Below, in pieces: positions 29,895 through 40,224 of a stretch of DNA of 64,000 nucleotides. Within the stretch, counting starts at the first letter, position 1, and the number at the start of each line of letters is the position of its first letter. The notes under the pieces are model-generated. The model was not told the DNA's origin. It did not search any database and saw only the letters and a program-made list of their open reading frames with translations. Source of the DNA: Symsagittifera roscoffensis (lineage: Eukaryota > Xenacoelomorpha > Acoela > Convolutidae); assembly GCF_963678635.1 (NCBI RefSeq), contig NC_087063.1:6046386-6110385 (forward strand), given 5' to 3'. The position numbers and the translations under genes are program-made.

Positions 29895-30640
29895 AGTGGA
29901 TACCTCGAAGGGCTCTTCATGTTGAACTGTCTTCTGATTCCTTATCAAATGGTTTCTCAAGGATCTTCTAGTCTTCTGAAAATATACCATCGAAAGACAG
30001 ATAATGATATCAACAATTGTTACAGATGGGAGATGTGTCAATTTGTACAGTGGATACTTCCAGGGGCGGATCTAGGATTTTCTCGAGGGGGGGGGGGGGG
30101 CGGTTTTCAAAAATTTTTCCAAAATTTTGACGACCTTTTTTTTCTTTTAAGTCGACCAAGTTGATTTTTCGAGCTCTCCAAAAGCACTGTTTTCCCCCTA
30201 TTTTGGCAATATTTTCTGCGCCGCAGGCAAATTTTTGAAAAAACAGTCAAAAAAGCCGTTTTTGGGCATTTTTTGAAAAACTTTGACGAAAAAATCGCGT
30301 TTTTTTTGGCGCGCACTCCCCCTCAAAGTTAGTATATATTGGCGCCAAAGGCGCCTTCAGAAAAATTTTAGGGTCGGTCGGCCAAAAATGTATATCTCAA
30401 AATAGTACAAAGGGGGGACCCTTTGGGTCGGCATGGGGTCGAATCCCTGAGGGGAGAAAGCGTCCGCTCCCCCGCCCCCTTGCCCCCCCCCCCCTAAATC
30501 CACCCCTGGATACTTCGAAAGGTTCTGCCTATTAAACTGTCTTCCGATTCCTTACCATTTGTTTCTCAAGGATCTTCTGTTCTTCTGATAATATACCATC
30601 GAAAGACAGATAATGATATCAACCATTTCGTTACAGTGAC
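29895..30640 (+). repeat. Two-unit direct repeat of about 154 bp interrupted by a MITE
   Basis: Unit 1 is 29,895-30,048. Unit 2 starts at 30,049 and resumes at 30,517. Shared blocks include GATTCCTTA, TTTCTCAAGGATCTTCT and ATATACCATCGAAAGACAG. The units differ at scattered bases. The MITE sits 12 bp into unit 2. Confidence 0.85.
30061..30508. mobile_element. hAT-type MITE with 8-bp target-site duplication
   Basis: Terminal inverted repeats CAGGGGCGGATCTAGG and (from the other end) CAGGGGTGGATTTAGG, 16 bp with two mismatches. GATACTTC flanks it directly on both sides (30,053-30,060 and 30,509-30,516), the 8-bp duplication typical of hAT transposases. The 448-bp interior has G and C homopolymer runs next to the ends and no transposase, so it is non-autonomous. 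Confidence 0.88.
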
Positions 30641-31121
30641 ATCTTCTGAAACTAGGAGGTCTTCTGCTAAAACTAATTTTGCTCCTACTAATACTGCAGT
30701 GAAATTGAAAACTTTTTAACCGTGTTTATTTAACCATGAAAAACTTACAAAACTCTTCTTCGATCATTATAGCAAGCCCGTTTGTCTTCTTCAAACCCAA
30801 TGTAATCATTTTCTTGTTATCTATATTGATAACCAAACTCTCTGTTATTATATTTTGCAAATTTTATGTAAAAGGTCATTGTAAGATATCTCGCTCCTTA
30901 CTTTTGTAACGTTTCAGCTTAAATTGTTCTATTCTTTAAGAGTAAAGGAGTAAAGTCTTCCTCTTTGTATTCCATCTTTATAGTAAAAATGGCTTATGGT
31001 AACACCGTTCATCAATCGTAAACGTGTTTTGTTTGTCAGCGTTTATTTTATGGCTTGAAGCGTTTTCAATCTGCCCGCCAATCATCCTGAAAAACTCCTC
31101 GCCAGAAATTGAGGCACTGAT

Positions 31122-31412
31122 CTAGAGTTTTTTAAATATTGAACTCTGCTTTTGTTCTGTTTCATTATCATCAAGTTTAATACAGAATTTTGTATCGTGG
31201 CTTCTACTTCGATGTTTTTTACTGAAAATGATCAGTCTAATTTTGTCTGCCGAGGGTTTGAAAAGTGTCTTGCAATAATAAAAAAGACAACTTTTGAAAA
31301 GAGTACTGTAATAGCTATAAAACTTTTCAACGTTGTTATCATTCCAAAATAGTAGTGTACCACATGCCTTTTGAATATTGAATAAATTCACGGTTTTCCG
31401 CAAAATGATCAT
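31122..31412 (-). pseudogene. Possible LINE RT remnant
   Basis: A 96-residue frame contains SADKIRLIIFSKKHRSRS then TKFCIKLDDNE, resembling the stretch after the FADD motif of LINE RTs (K.....FS...., then a strand with LDD/LNG). There is no other RT motif in frame. Weak evidence. Confidence 0.3.
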
Positions 31413-32298
31413 TTAGGTCACTTATGTATAGGTTGGAAATAAAAGGTTCCGAAAAGGTACCTTGCTGTACATGTACACATTGGTGTAGTTTTATCCAATC
31501 GATTTCTGTTTTTTTTACTCTTTTTTTGCCTATTGCTTATAAAACTATCAAAATCATTTCCTTTGCTGTTTCAGAAAAACCAATTTTCTTCAGTTTAGTC
31601 TTCAAATGTTTTTGATTGTTAGAATTCAACGTGTTTTAATGATTAATCAGCGGTACAACAGAAAATTGCGTCCATCGTTGAGTATGTTGTTCTAAAACCA
31701 ATTGGTGTTACTGGTTGCGTGTTGCAGTTTCGGAGGCAACAAATATTTTTTGAGGGTAAGCCTCTAATGGAGATTGATCTTTAGTTATTTGCTGTGTGTG
31801 GATCAACTTTATTCAATATTGGGGTAAAAATAGCTTTTTAGATAGTCGAGAAAAGGTTCTTTTATACTTTTTTGTTTATGAGCAAATTGAAATGTGGGTT
31901 ACTCTTTCCATCAGTCTTTCAGAGCCCAAATTGGAAAAACCTAAGATCCAGGGGGATGGTCTGCTTTAAAGTTTTCTTTTTCATTAATTTCGTTGACAAT
32001 GCGCTGTTTTCTTAACGATAATTCTTTTCTCATTAATTTCATTATTAAAAAATGCGCAGGTTTTTGTGCTAATGTAGCTGCTGACAGCGTTTTTAATATT
32101 TTTTTTCAAAGAATTTTTCAAACTCAGTAATTTTTCAAACTCTGATTAATGCGCATAGTTGTATCCAGAGCTTTTTCTGTCCATTTCTTATAGATATTTT
32201 TATCCATTATTTGACCGTGCTATCTCCTCCCAATAGATCACAAAACTTTTTCTGTTTATTTTTCCAATCATGTTCACACAATGTTTGTTTGTATCTTG
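31413..32298. other. No gene seen; insertion target of the large LTR element
   Basis: AT-rich sequence without recognisable genes. Ends in CTTG, the left half of the target-site duplication of the 18.85-kb element. Confidence 0.5.
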
Positions 32299-32706
32299 TG
32301 AGTTAGGACCGAAGTGTAACTCATAGAGTAATTTCGGATAGGGTACACCGTCTGCTCGTCACGCTATCTTATTTTCGGCCGGATAGATTCGTGCAACTTC
32401 TTAGTCTAATACCGATCCTAATCTTACTCTTATACTATCTAGTCTCAGGTTGTTTAACTAGTCTCTGCTAGGCTCAATAGATCTAGGGTATACTGGTTTA
32501 TTGCGGCTGCTGAAGTGCTCGGGAGAGTCCAACTAATTTCTAAGTTAAATTCAAATCTCTCTGGTGCTGAAATTACAAGTAACTTCAGCACTTACAAATA
32601 AGTGGGTTGTTAGTTAGATGGATCATGATTGGTTAATATTAAATACTTTACATTGGTAAAACATTTAATTTATCCAATCATAAAATATAGTTTAGATCAG
32701 GTTCCA
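32299..32706 (-). repeat. 3' LTR
   Basis: Same sequence as the right LTR by eye. On the sense strand it begins TGGAACC, has several CCAAT/ATTGG boxes, a hairpin (GTGCTGAA...TTCAGCAC, 32,564-32,591) and AATAAA at 32,502-32,497 as probable polyadenylation signal. Confidence 0.95.
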
Positions 32707-32720
32707 CCCATCCGGGTTTT
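32707..32720 (-). other. Probable polypurine tract position, poorly conserved
   Basis: The sense strand reads AAAACCCGGATGGG directly before the 3' LTR. It is only partly purine, so plus-strand priming is inferred from position and not from a clear tract. Confidence 0.3.
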
Positions 32721-34264
32721 ACAGAGTTTTTTAGAACAGTTCTTCTGTAATTCAAGGGTGGATGATGGACGTTGGTATTTGTCGAACATCATAATTTTCT
32801 TCCGCTTCTTCTTGTGACAACGACTGAGTCTTTGCAACAAAATCAATTCTGATTTCAGAATGGTTGGCTATGTCAGGTTTTTCTGTTCTTCGGGGAGAAC
32901 TTCTTTTGTGTCTGATCTAGCTTGGGAATGGCGTGGAGATTGTGCGTGGAGGGGATGCCTGGTTACTCGGATCTGTACGTATACTTGAACATCGAGGTGG
33001 TCATTGGTCTAGTTCAATGAAGTCCTTTTCTGCGAAGTCAAGTCGTACTCTAAATCCTTTGAGTTGTGATTGTGAGCGGCATATCGATTGTAGTTGGTCA
33101 TTCTCTCTCGAGTGTAGTGAGGTCGTCTTGTCTTTTGATGTTCGTCCTTGGTGTTGTATTCTGATCTATATATTGCATCATGTGATTTTACATTTTATAA
33201 AACTTTTATTAGTTTAATATTTTTTAATCATGATTTTAGTTAGTTGTTTTCACAAAAGCTTTTTGTTTTAGTTCGGTTATTTTGAAGAGTTACTCACCCT
33301 TGAGTAGCTCTTATTAAAAATAAAGGTGTGGTCACAAAGCGTGGATGTAGCGCGGTGGGTTAGGCCGGCTATAGAGCATGCTCAGGACGTCCTTTCCTGG
33401 TGGGTTAGGCCAGGAGTGGGAGTATGATTTCATGCGGTGTTTGTGAGGGGTCCTGTTATGTGACAACGTTTTATGTTGGGTTTGTTGTGGTTTTACTTAT
33501 GTCTTGTTGGTTATGTACTTTTTCCAAAAAGCAAATTGTTTGTGGTATGGGTTTGTCTTTCGACTTTTTTGTGTTTTATTATTTCTTTCTAAGACTTTAT
33601 AATAGTCTTCAAAAGAATAAATTATCCAGTTTTAAACTGGGTTAATCCGGTTTGGGTACCGTTGGTTTCCTTTTCTTAGTCATGCTGTTATTCTATGATT
33701 TGTGGTATTTAGTAAGCTGCGTTGGTTAGTTTTGTTTAGTATATGATTCCTTTCCAACCGGGTTAAAGGAAAGTTTGAAACATGTTATTGTATGTTAGAG
33801 TTGTTGAGTGTGAAAACTTGAAACTGAAATTCATTATTTTAAACAATTCTTCGTGGGCGAGCTGTGCGAGTGTGGATAGAATTTCTGTGCAAATGAATAA
33901 AAATATCAAAAGGTTAGTACTGCAATTGCATTTTATTAATTTACTGCATAGAATTTGGAAATTTACTGCTAGTTATGGGGGAATTTTAAGATACAAATTT
34001 TCATCGTAATTAGATTTACTGCTGTTGGGGGAAAATTTATAAATTAATTTACTGCATTGGTATTATATTTATTTAATTGTTGGTGCAAAAGTTTAATAGG
34101 GTCTTAAACAGTTTTGAAGAAGTTTGCTATTTTTTATTTTTCTTTTGTGAATTTTTCAGATGGTCTAGGATGAAGGCTAAAAATCTAAAGAAAACATGAA
34201 TAAAGAATGGTGAGTTTTTAATATTTTAATTAGTTAGTGATATCATTTAATTCATACTTACCTG
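32721..34264 (-). other. Long 3' untranslated region of the large element
   Basis: About 1.5 kb between the last ORF and the 3' LTR with no convincing ORF on the sense strand. A TGGGTTAGGCC motif is repeated near 33,356 and 33,401. It may hold export or packaging signals, but none is recognisable. Confidence 0.5.
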
Positions 34265-36064
34265 TTAGTCGTCGGGGAAAAAACCGTGGGGGAAGATGTC
34301 GTGAATTAGTTCTGAAGTTGTTAGTAGTTTAGCTAGAATGCGGATGATATTTTTAGTCTGAAGTAGTGGCCAAAGCAATTGAAGTGCCTTAATAGTGGTT
34401 AGTTCTTCAGTGCCTACTGCAAACTCATAAGGTGTGTTTTGGATTAAGTTATATAATTTGTGGTTAAATTTCGTGTTGTGGATGAATTCTAAAATTGGGA
34501 TTTCTATAGGCTGTACAAACTCGTGCGGGATAAGGAAGGGTCGGGATTCTTCGGCGTTGAAGGTCTTGGTGATGGGGCAGAAAATGTACATTTGGGTTAT
34601 GGGGTCATAATTACGAAGAATACCATGGAGGTTAGTGTCTTTAATACAATATGTGAAATTTAGGAAATACGGTGAAGTGTATTTTGAATTGATGAATTGA
34701 AAACGATGGTGTGGTTGTCTAGAGGGTGTGTGGAGGTCAAAGTGATTTTGGATGAAACGATAGTAACTGTATGTATGTGTTTGTTTAGTGCGCAACATAA
34801 TATCATGTGAGCAGTGCAAATCTCTTTCGTGTGGTGCAAGGAAATGAAAGGTTAGTGAAAAGATTTGGAAGCGTTCTTTAAAACTTTCGTATGCTTGTGT
34901 GTTTGTTAGTGCTTCTGAAATAATGTGATCAAACTTTCGGTCGAAGATGTTTAGTGTAAATACATATGGTGTCTTGATGAAAAATTTCTCGGTGATTTGT
35001 GGATTAGCGAAGCGATCGTCGTCTAAGAATTGATCTTGGTTAGCTCTAATGATGTTGTGATCGTAGTATTCTAGTGTATATTCATTAGCTCTAGGTGCAG
35101 TGTGTATTTTTAGTGATTTTTTATATCCAACGTAAGTAAACTGTCTAGCGGTTAGTGGTGTAGTTAGTCGATATAGCATGTCTTTGTTTCGTTCTATATC
35201 GATGGAAGTGTTGGATAAAGGTAAGCAAAGAGGGTTAGTGAAATGATAGTATGAGGTCCAAGAGAGAGTGGGCATTAAAACGTATTCATCTACAAAGTTG
35301 CGTGTTTCGTTAGCGTCGTGAGGGGTGTTTAAGGTGTATTGTGGAAACGAGGGTAAAGTGATAGCTAAAAATTCTTTAGTGTTAGTATGCTGGGGGTGGT
35401 TGATGTATTCACGGGCTGTTCCTGGTTTTGCTGGGAAAGGATGGTTGGGGAATTTTCTTTTAAAAGTGCGGTAAGCTCTGTTAGTGTTTAGTGAAGATAT
35501 AGTGGATGTGGATGATGGTGTTAATGATTCAGTATAATTTGAAGAGGGTGTAGGGGGATTGGATGAATTTGTAGTGGAGGAGATTTGGTTTATGGTCGGG
35601 GTGTTTAGGTGGTAGGGTTGTTGTTGGAGGGTAATAAAATTATCTAGCTCTGGGGAGATTCTGGGGGTGTCTGGAGAATGAGATGATTGGTCAGAATGGT
35701 ATGAGGAGTAGGTTGGGGTAACTTGGGAAGCATAAGAGGGTGTGGGAGTGATTGGGTCAGGGTTATTGGATAATATGGGTTGAAAAGGGGGTTGAGAAAA
35801 ATTAGAAGAGTTATGAAAATTATTGGATGGGGATGGTTCTGAGTCGGCAAATTCATCGGGGGTTTCAATATTCGGGTTATTTAGCTGTGAGATGGAGTAT
35901 AAAACTGAAATATGTGAGTTAGTGTCGGAATTCATGCCTGATGTTACATTGCTAGATGGAAAATCGGGTGGCGGAAAAGCAAAAAGTGGTATTATTGGGA
36001 TTGGAGAGGCAAGATTGGTTGGGTGGGAATTTGATCGGTGTAGTGATCCAAGTTGGCGGCTCAT
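34265..36064 (-). CDS. Unrecognised 599-aa ORF downstream of env
   Basis: Unknown function. Residues about 1-200 are low complexity, rich in Pro, Ser, Thr and Asn, with many SP/TP pairs. Residues about 215-599 look globular: aromatic-rich with FKRKFPNHPFP, TKEFLAITLPSF, VDEYVLMPTLSW, FLAPHERDLHCSHD and a C-terminal helix series ending HGFFPDD. It has no signal peptide or membrane segment. The ATG overlaps the env stop as ATGA (36,064-36,061), so translation may be coupled to env. The two-part build (disordered N-terminus, compact C-terminus) would suit a matrix-like or accessory protein, but that is only a guess. Confidence 0.85.
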   Translation of the reverse strand: MSRQLGSLHRSNSHPTNLASPIPIIPLFAFPPPDFPSSNVTSGMNSDTNSHISVLYSISQLNNPNIETPDEFADSEPSPSNNFHNSSNFSQPPFQPILSNNPDPITPTPSYASQVTPTYSSYHSDQSSHSPDTPRISPELDNFITLQQQPYHLNTPTINQISSTTNSSNPPTPSSNYTESLTPSSTSTISSLNTNRAYRTFKRKFPNHPFPAKPGTAREYINHPQHTNTKEFLAITLPSFPQYTLNTPHDANETRNFVDEYVLMPTLSWTSYYHFTNPLCLPLSNTSIDIERNKDMLYRLTTPLTARQFTYVGYKKSLKIHTAPRANEYTLEYYDHNIIRANQDQFLDDDRFANPQITEKFFIKTPYVFTLNIFDRKFDHIISEALTNTQAYESFKERFQIFSLTFHFLAPHERDLHCSHDIMLRTKQTHTYSYYRFIQNHFDLHTPSRQPHHRFQFINSKYTSPYFLNFTYCIKDTNLHGILRNYDPITQMYIFCPITKTFNAEESRPFLIPHEFVQPIEIPILEFIHNTKFNHKLYNLIQNTPYEFAVGTEELTTIKALQLLWPLLQTKNIIRILAKLLTTSELIHDIFPHGFFPDD

Positions 36065-38679
36065 CGTGGGCTAAAAAAATGATTATTTTGAGACTGAAAA
36101 GCGGTGGTATGGGGTTGTTCAATAATTTGTTCATAAGTATTATCATCTTGTGGCTGGTGTGTCATTATATGTTGAATGGGACTTTGTGATGTGGTGAGTC
36201 GAAAATTTGGGTTATGTGTGATGGCTAAATTTCGAAAATTTCGTGGGACTAGGGATAGTGGATGGTTATTTGGTAAGGGTGGTAATTGTGGTGCCGTTGG
36301 CGTTATGTCTACATTGTTATGTTCTTCGTCGTATGTATTTTGTCGTGTTGTTATTTTTGTGTTATATTCTTTTATTTGTGCGTCTAAAAGAATTTTGTTT
36401 ATAGATGTGGAAAAAATTCCAAAAAATCCTGCAAAGAGTATGCGTGCTACGCTTGCTTGTCTGTTTACTTGTGTGTGTATAGCACATGTATTGTAGATTC
36501 CTTTTAAGAGTGAGAAAAGAAATCCAATAAAGTTAAACATTGCGTATAAAATAGTCAATTTTTCTAAGATGTAGTAGGGCCATCCTAGAAAATCAAGAAT
36601 TTCATTTTTGAGTGTAACAAAGCTAAAAATGTTGATTGGTGATATATCTTGGGGACGGTATTTTTCGCCGTTTAGATATATATAATCTTTAATGTCTTTA
36701 AAATATCCGCTATAGTCTTGCGTGTAGATATCGGCAAATCCTGCGGTTTCTGCAAGTTTGCGTAAGTTTTGGTCAATTGATTGTCTTTGTATAGTGTCCA
36801 TTTGTGTTAATAATTCTTGGAATTGTTGTGTTCTAATGTGATGTTGAATATCTGATTTTGAATAGATTCCTATTGATTGTAAGTCTATATTTGGGTTTCG
36901 AGCGATAGCGCGAATGCTTTCTGGTGAAAATTTTTTGAGTGATTGCATTAATGTGGGATATGGAGTGAGAAGATAATATTTATTTTCATCAGGGTTCAGT
37001 TGTACTACATTGTGGCTATTTTCTGATCCACATGGGACTGCGGTATCCCAGAAATAGGTTCTTCGTGAAAGTGTATCCACGAAATGTACTTTATTCTTAT
37101 AAAAGATAGGGATTCTTTTATAACATCGTTTATCTTCAAAAACGTATAGTGGTGATACTTTTTTAGTACAAGTATAAAACCATAAGATGTTTCCTTCGTA
37201 GTCTAAAAAATTTGATCTATTTCCTGATAATAAGTATCCTGCGTAGGGTATTTTTAATACTGCTAGTGCAAGTGATTGTAATATTTGTGTTCGTTCTAAT
37301 TCGCATAGTTGGTGTAGTGTTTCTAATTCGGAGAGTGACATTTCTTGAAAAATGCGGCTAATTGTATAGTCTAGTTTCATATCCAAATGAATATCATAGT
37401 GGATATTACCGAAATATGTAGTATTCATTAGTGATAATTCTTGTAAGCGTGTGCTTCTGGTGTCATAAGGTTTTAGATGTCCACCAGGTTGTCCGTTGCT
37501 TTTTTCAAAATTAACTGGTATATAGGATGTTCCTTCGTTTAGAGGATGACCTGTGGCATATGGGTCGATTTTTACTTTTCCAGTGGTCATGTCGAATCCT
37601 TTTTCGTATTCAACTAATATTTCAGAGTATTGTGTTCTGTGAAGTGGATTCCTGTATTTACATGCAAGTTCTGTTTCTTGATATATTTGAAATCGTGTCA
37701 ATTTATTTTCTATATTGTCTATGTTTCTAAAATCGGAACTTAGTTTGCGTGATGGATGGACTTGTTCATAAGGAATTGATTGTATGAAATATTTTTCGTG
37801 AAATTTTATCATACGAGCGTGTATTTTTGCTACTTGAAATGTTGTACATGTATCTTCGGGGAACCAAACAATTGTTGCTTGTGTTCTTGTTGTAGGGTCG
37901 CAATATCCTTGATCATTTTTACAAGGTAGTCGGATTCCTTGATAGATCATTGTATTATCAGATAAATCTCGTGTGAGTTGTATTTTTTCGAGTTGTATTT
38001 TCCAATCGAAAAACATTATTTCTTGGTATCCTTTATTTTTTGTGTCTGCTTTGCAGTTTGATGGGTTATTTATACCAATGTGTGGTATCCAATGTTTATC
38101 ATGTAGGTCATAGGTTAATCGTCCGTGTGCGCCGTTATACGGGTATTTTTCGTCTAGTTTTATATGTCCTTGGTGTCTTTCAAGTTGTGATTGGTGTACA
38201 GAGTCTGAAAAAACTTGAAAATTAACTAATTTTCTTTGGGAATTTTTATTTTGTGTGATGTTTAGTCTAAGTAATTCATTTTTACAATCGTCGGGATTGA
38301 GATGTAAAAGACGTTCTATATTACTTTGATAGAATGATTCATGGTCAAGTCGGTTTTTGTTTCCGTTCGAGACTTGTGAACAATGTACTTTCTTTTCGGA
38401 AAATGTCGCTGTGAATTTATAACCTGTAACTGTTGTTGCTCGGGCTTTTGAATAGAGTGTTGCTATTATATCTGTGGTTTCTATAGCTTGTGGTTCTGTT
38501 TCACATTGTGATACTTGATTTATTGCATATTTATGTAGTGTTTTTTGTTCATTTTCTTCACAGTCGTAATGTGTTACTAATAAATCTTGTGGTCCTGTAC
38601 GGGGAGAAGGGTTTATGTTTTGATTTGAGATTACTAGAATAGGGAGTTGGAGAAAAATTAATAATTTTAGAATATACAT
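36061..38679 (-). CDS. env: Envelope-like transmembrane glycoprotein
   Basis: 872 residues. An N-terminal signal peptide (MYILKLLIFLQLPILVIS), a large ectodomain with about 20 cysteines and several N-x-S/T sites, a membrane segment at about residues 700-728 (LYAMFNFIGFLFSLL) and a 140-residue cytoplasmic tail with a second hydrophobic patch (ARILFAGFFGIF), prolines and a YEQII motif. This is the layout of a type I viral surface glycoprotein. I see no clear furin site or heptad-rich fusion core, so I cannot say which viral glycoprotein family it comes from. It would let particles bind and fuse with cells. The start overlaps the ATG-less ORF by 13 nt, and the stop overlaps the next ORF by 4 nt. 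No break is visible. Confidence 0.85.
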   Translation of the reverse strand: MYILKLLIFLQLPILVISNQNINPSPRTGPQDLLVTHYDCEENEQKTLHKYAINQVSQCETEPQAIETTDIIATLYSKARATTVTGYKFTATFSEKKVHCSQVSNGNKNRLDHESFYQSNIERLLHLNPDDCKNELLRLNITQNKNSQRKLVNFQVFSDSVHQSQLERHQGHIKLDEKYPYNGAHGRLTYDLHDKHWIPHIGINNPSNCKADTKNKGYQEIMFFDWKIQLEKIQLTRDLSDNTMIYQGIRLPCKNDQGYCDPTTRTQATIVWFPEDTCTTFQVAKIHARMIKFHEKYFIQSIPYEQVHPSRKLSSDFRNIDNIENKLTRFQIYQETELACKYRNPLHRTQYSEILVEYEKGFDMTTGKVKIDPYATGHPLNEGTSYIPVNFEKSNGQPGGHLKPYDTRSTRLQELSLMNTTYFGNIHYDIHLDMKLDYTISRIFQEMSLSELETLHQLCELERTQILQSLALAVLKIPYAGYLLSGNRSNFLDYEGNILWFYTCTKKVSPLYVFEDKRCYKRIPIFYKNKVHFVDTLSRRTYFWDTAVPCGSENSHNVVQLNPDENKYYLLTPYPTLMQSLKKFSPESIRAIARNPNIDLQSIGIYSKSDIQHHIRTQQFQELLTQMDTIQRQSIDQNLRKLAETAGFADIYTQDYSGYFKDIKDYIYLNGEKYRPQDISPINIFSFVTLKNEILDFLGWPYYILEKLTILYAMFNFIGFLFSLLKGIYNTCAIHTQVNRQASVARILFAGFFGIFSTSINKILLDAQIKEYNTKITTRQNTYDEEHNNVDITPTAPQLPPLPNNHPLSLVPRNFRNLAITHNPNFRLTTSQSPIQHIMTHQPQDDNTYEQIIEQPHTTAFQSQNNHFFSPR

Positions 38680-39803
38680 GTGTATGATAATCCTGAGTAT
38701 GGATTATAAAATGTAATGTAGCCAATTGTGTTTTTGGTATATCTGTCGTATTTGTATATTACTTCAGTAGTTATAAACGGTGGTGGTAGTGATTGAGCTG
38801 TTATGTTAGGTGGATTTAATGGGTAGGGATGTTGGGTAATATTATTTAACTTAACTGTGATTTCAAACTTTAACTGTAAACTGTTTTGTTGGAGTATTTG
38901 AATATTGTGATCACGGATATCGTTGTGAATATCTTGGCGATATTGTAATCTATTAAGTGCCCAGTTATGAAGGCGGTTACTTTCTTGATGTTGTCCAAAT
39001 AATGGTGGAGGTGCTGTGAATGTATTCCAATCTAATCTTAAAGGAATATTTATTGATGATTGTTCTCGATATCTGGCGTCGAGATTATTTGGGAAATTTA
39101 AGTTAAAGGGTGGTGGTGAAAACTGGCTTATTGATGGTGTTGATGGTAGTGATAATGTTTCTGGAAGTGATGAGGATGTTGTTGTATCCGTAGAAATATC
39201 TATGGGGTCATTGACTAAATTTGGTTCACCTTGTGTAAATGAATGTGTAGTCCAATATGGCAGTCGTGATGTTAGGTTTGGGGGGTTAAAAGGATTTTCA
39301 CGTATTTGTTCAGATGTTGGTGTTGAATCTAAGTAATCTGATGGTAAGCTTGAGGTGCTACGTTGTGAAAAAAGTGTAGGAGTTTCTGGTGTGATACCAG
39401 TGGTGTTTTCTGGAGTGGTTTGTGATGGGGATTGAGGTATATAAAAATGAACTCGGGGCGTTTGAAAATTTCTATTTCGTCGAGGATGTATAATTTGTCT
39501 ATTTATTTCTGTTGTGTTTTGGTTTTGACTAGGATTTCTTATTCTATTTAGTTCTTGTGGTAGTGTTGGGTATAGGTTATATGTTGGTTCGCTTAGAGGT
39601 GCTTGTCGTTGAACTGGTTCTAGTGGTTCTGATAAACGAGCGTGCCGTTCTTCAAAAGTGTATGGATTGTCTTGAAAAGAAATTCGTGTAGATGTTTGAG
39701 GATTTTGAGTAGTTGAAGGTGGTGTTGGATTATCTTGGGATGATGTCGGTGAAGACTGATTTTGTGACTGTTGGGTAGCAATTTTTGATGGATTTTTGAA
39801 TTG
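38667..39803 (-). CDS. 378-codon Pro/Ser/Thr/Asn-rich ORF with no ATG
   Basis: The minus-strand frame is open from 39,803 (right after a TAA at 39,806-39,804) to a TAA at 38,669-38,667 and contains no methionine codon at all. In such AT-rich DNA 378 codons without a stop is strong evidence for coding. Residues 1-240 are low complexity with SSPTSSQDN, PPSTTQNP and TTTSSSLPETLS. The last 130 residues are more compact (NIPLRLDWNTF, NRLHNWALNRLQYRQDIHND, LKFEITVKLNNI). It starts 5 nt after the second small membrane ORF ends, in another frame. It must be reached by splicing, frameshifting or non-AUG initiation. It may be the N-terminal part of an env precursor or a separate accessory protein. Confidence 0.75.
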   Translation of the reverse strand, partial: QFKNPSKIATQQSQNQSSPTSSQDNPTPPSTTQNPQTSTRISFQDNPYTFEERHARLSEPLEPVQRQAPLSEPTYNLYPTLPQELNRIRNPSQNQNTTEINRQIIHPRRNRNFQTPRVHFYIPQSPSQTTPENTTGITPETPTLFSQRSTSSLPSDYLDSTPTSEQIRENPFNPPNLTSRLPYWTTHSFTQGEPNLVNDPIDISTDTTTSSSLPETLSLPSTPSISQFSPPPFNLNFPNNLDARYREQSSINIPLRLDWNTFTAPPPLFGQHQESNRLHNWALNRLQYRQDIHNDIRDHNIQILQQNSLQLKFEITVKLNNITQHPYPLNPPNITAQSLPPPFITTEVIYKYDRYTKNTIGYITFYNPYSGLSYTCIF

Positions 39804-39808
39804 TTACT

Positions 39809-39997
39809 TTAGTGAGAAATTTTGTGTTTATTATAATATTCTTCCAAAAAAAGAATTAGAAGGACTGTTGCTAGGGCAAATTTGAGGATTGCTTTCTTTA
39901 TACATTTACAGATGGTCAAAATGAGGGATGATAAGAATGCTATGAAAATTACAAATAATAAAAAAATATCGGTTCTACTGAAAATTGTTCGTATCAT
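39809..39997 (-). CDS. Small membrane protein 2 (62 aa)
   Basis: Two hydrophobic segments (IFLLFVIFIAFLSSLILTI and ILKFALATVLLILFL) with a short Cys/Lys turn between them and a basic C-terminus. The layout is that of a helical hairpin, as in viroporins or small accessory proteins. Its ATG overlaps the stop of the preceding ORF as ATGA (39,997-39,994). Function unknown. Confidence 0.6.
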   Translation of the reverse strand: MIRTIFSRTDIFLLFVIFIAFLSSLILTICKCIKKAILKFALATVLLILFLEEYYNKHKISH

Positions 39998-40224
39998 TTA
40001 GACAAGTTGTTAAAATCGTACCTGTGGATATATTCAAGGGTTTTGGAAAGTTGGAGGAATAGTTCGAGTATTGTATAGAAAATTAAAAAAATGTTACAAA
40101 AAATGATTAGGATTATTAGAAAAGATTCAAGTATATCAAAAAGAAATATTATAAAGGCTTCAAGTATTGAAAAAAAATGTTTAAAATTTATAAGTATTTG
40201 AGCAACTGTTTGAGAGAAGAGCAT
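39994..40224 (-). CDS. Small membrane protein 1 (76 aa)
   Basis: Starts at an ATG directly after a TAA (TAAATG). Almost the whole middle is hydrophobic (FIIFLFDILESFLIILIIF, NIFLIFYTILELF), enough for two membrane helices, with a polar end. It is linked to the next membrane ORF by an ATGA overlap, which suggests co-translation. Function unknown. Phe/Ile/Leu-rich products can arise by chance in AT-rich DNA, but the tight ORF chaining argues for a gene. Confidence 0.55.
   Translation of the reverse strand: MLFSQTVAQILINFKHFFSILEAFIIFLFDILESFLIILIIFCNIFLIFYTILELFLQLSKTLEYIHRYDFNNLSK

Noticed and set aside
36061-38679. Assigning env to a named viral glycoprotein family
   Set aside because: Signal peptide, ectodomain, membrane anchor and tail are visible, but no diagnostic fusion-protein motif could be identified without a profile search.
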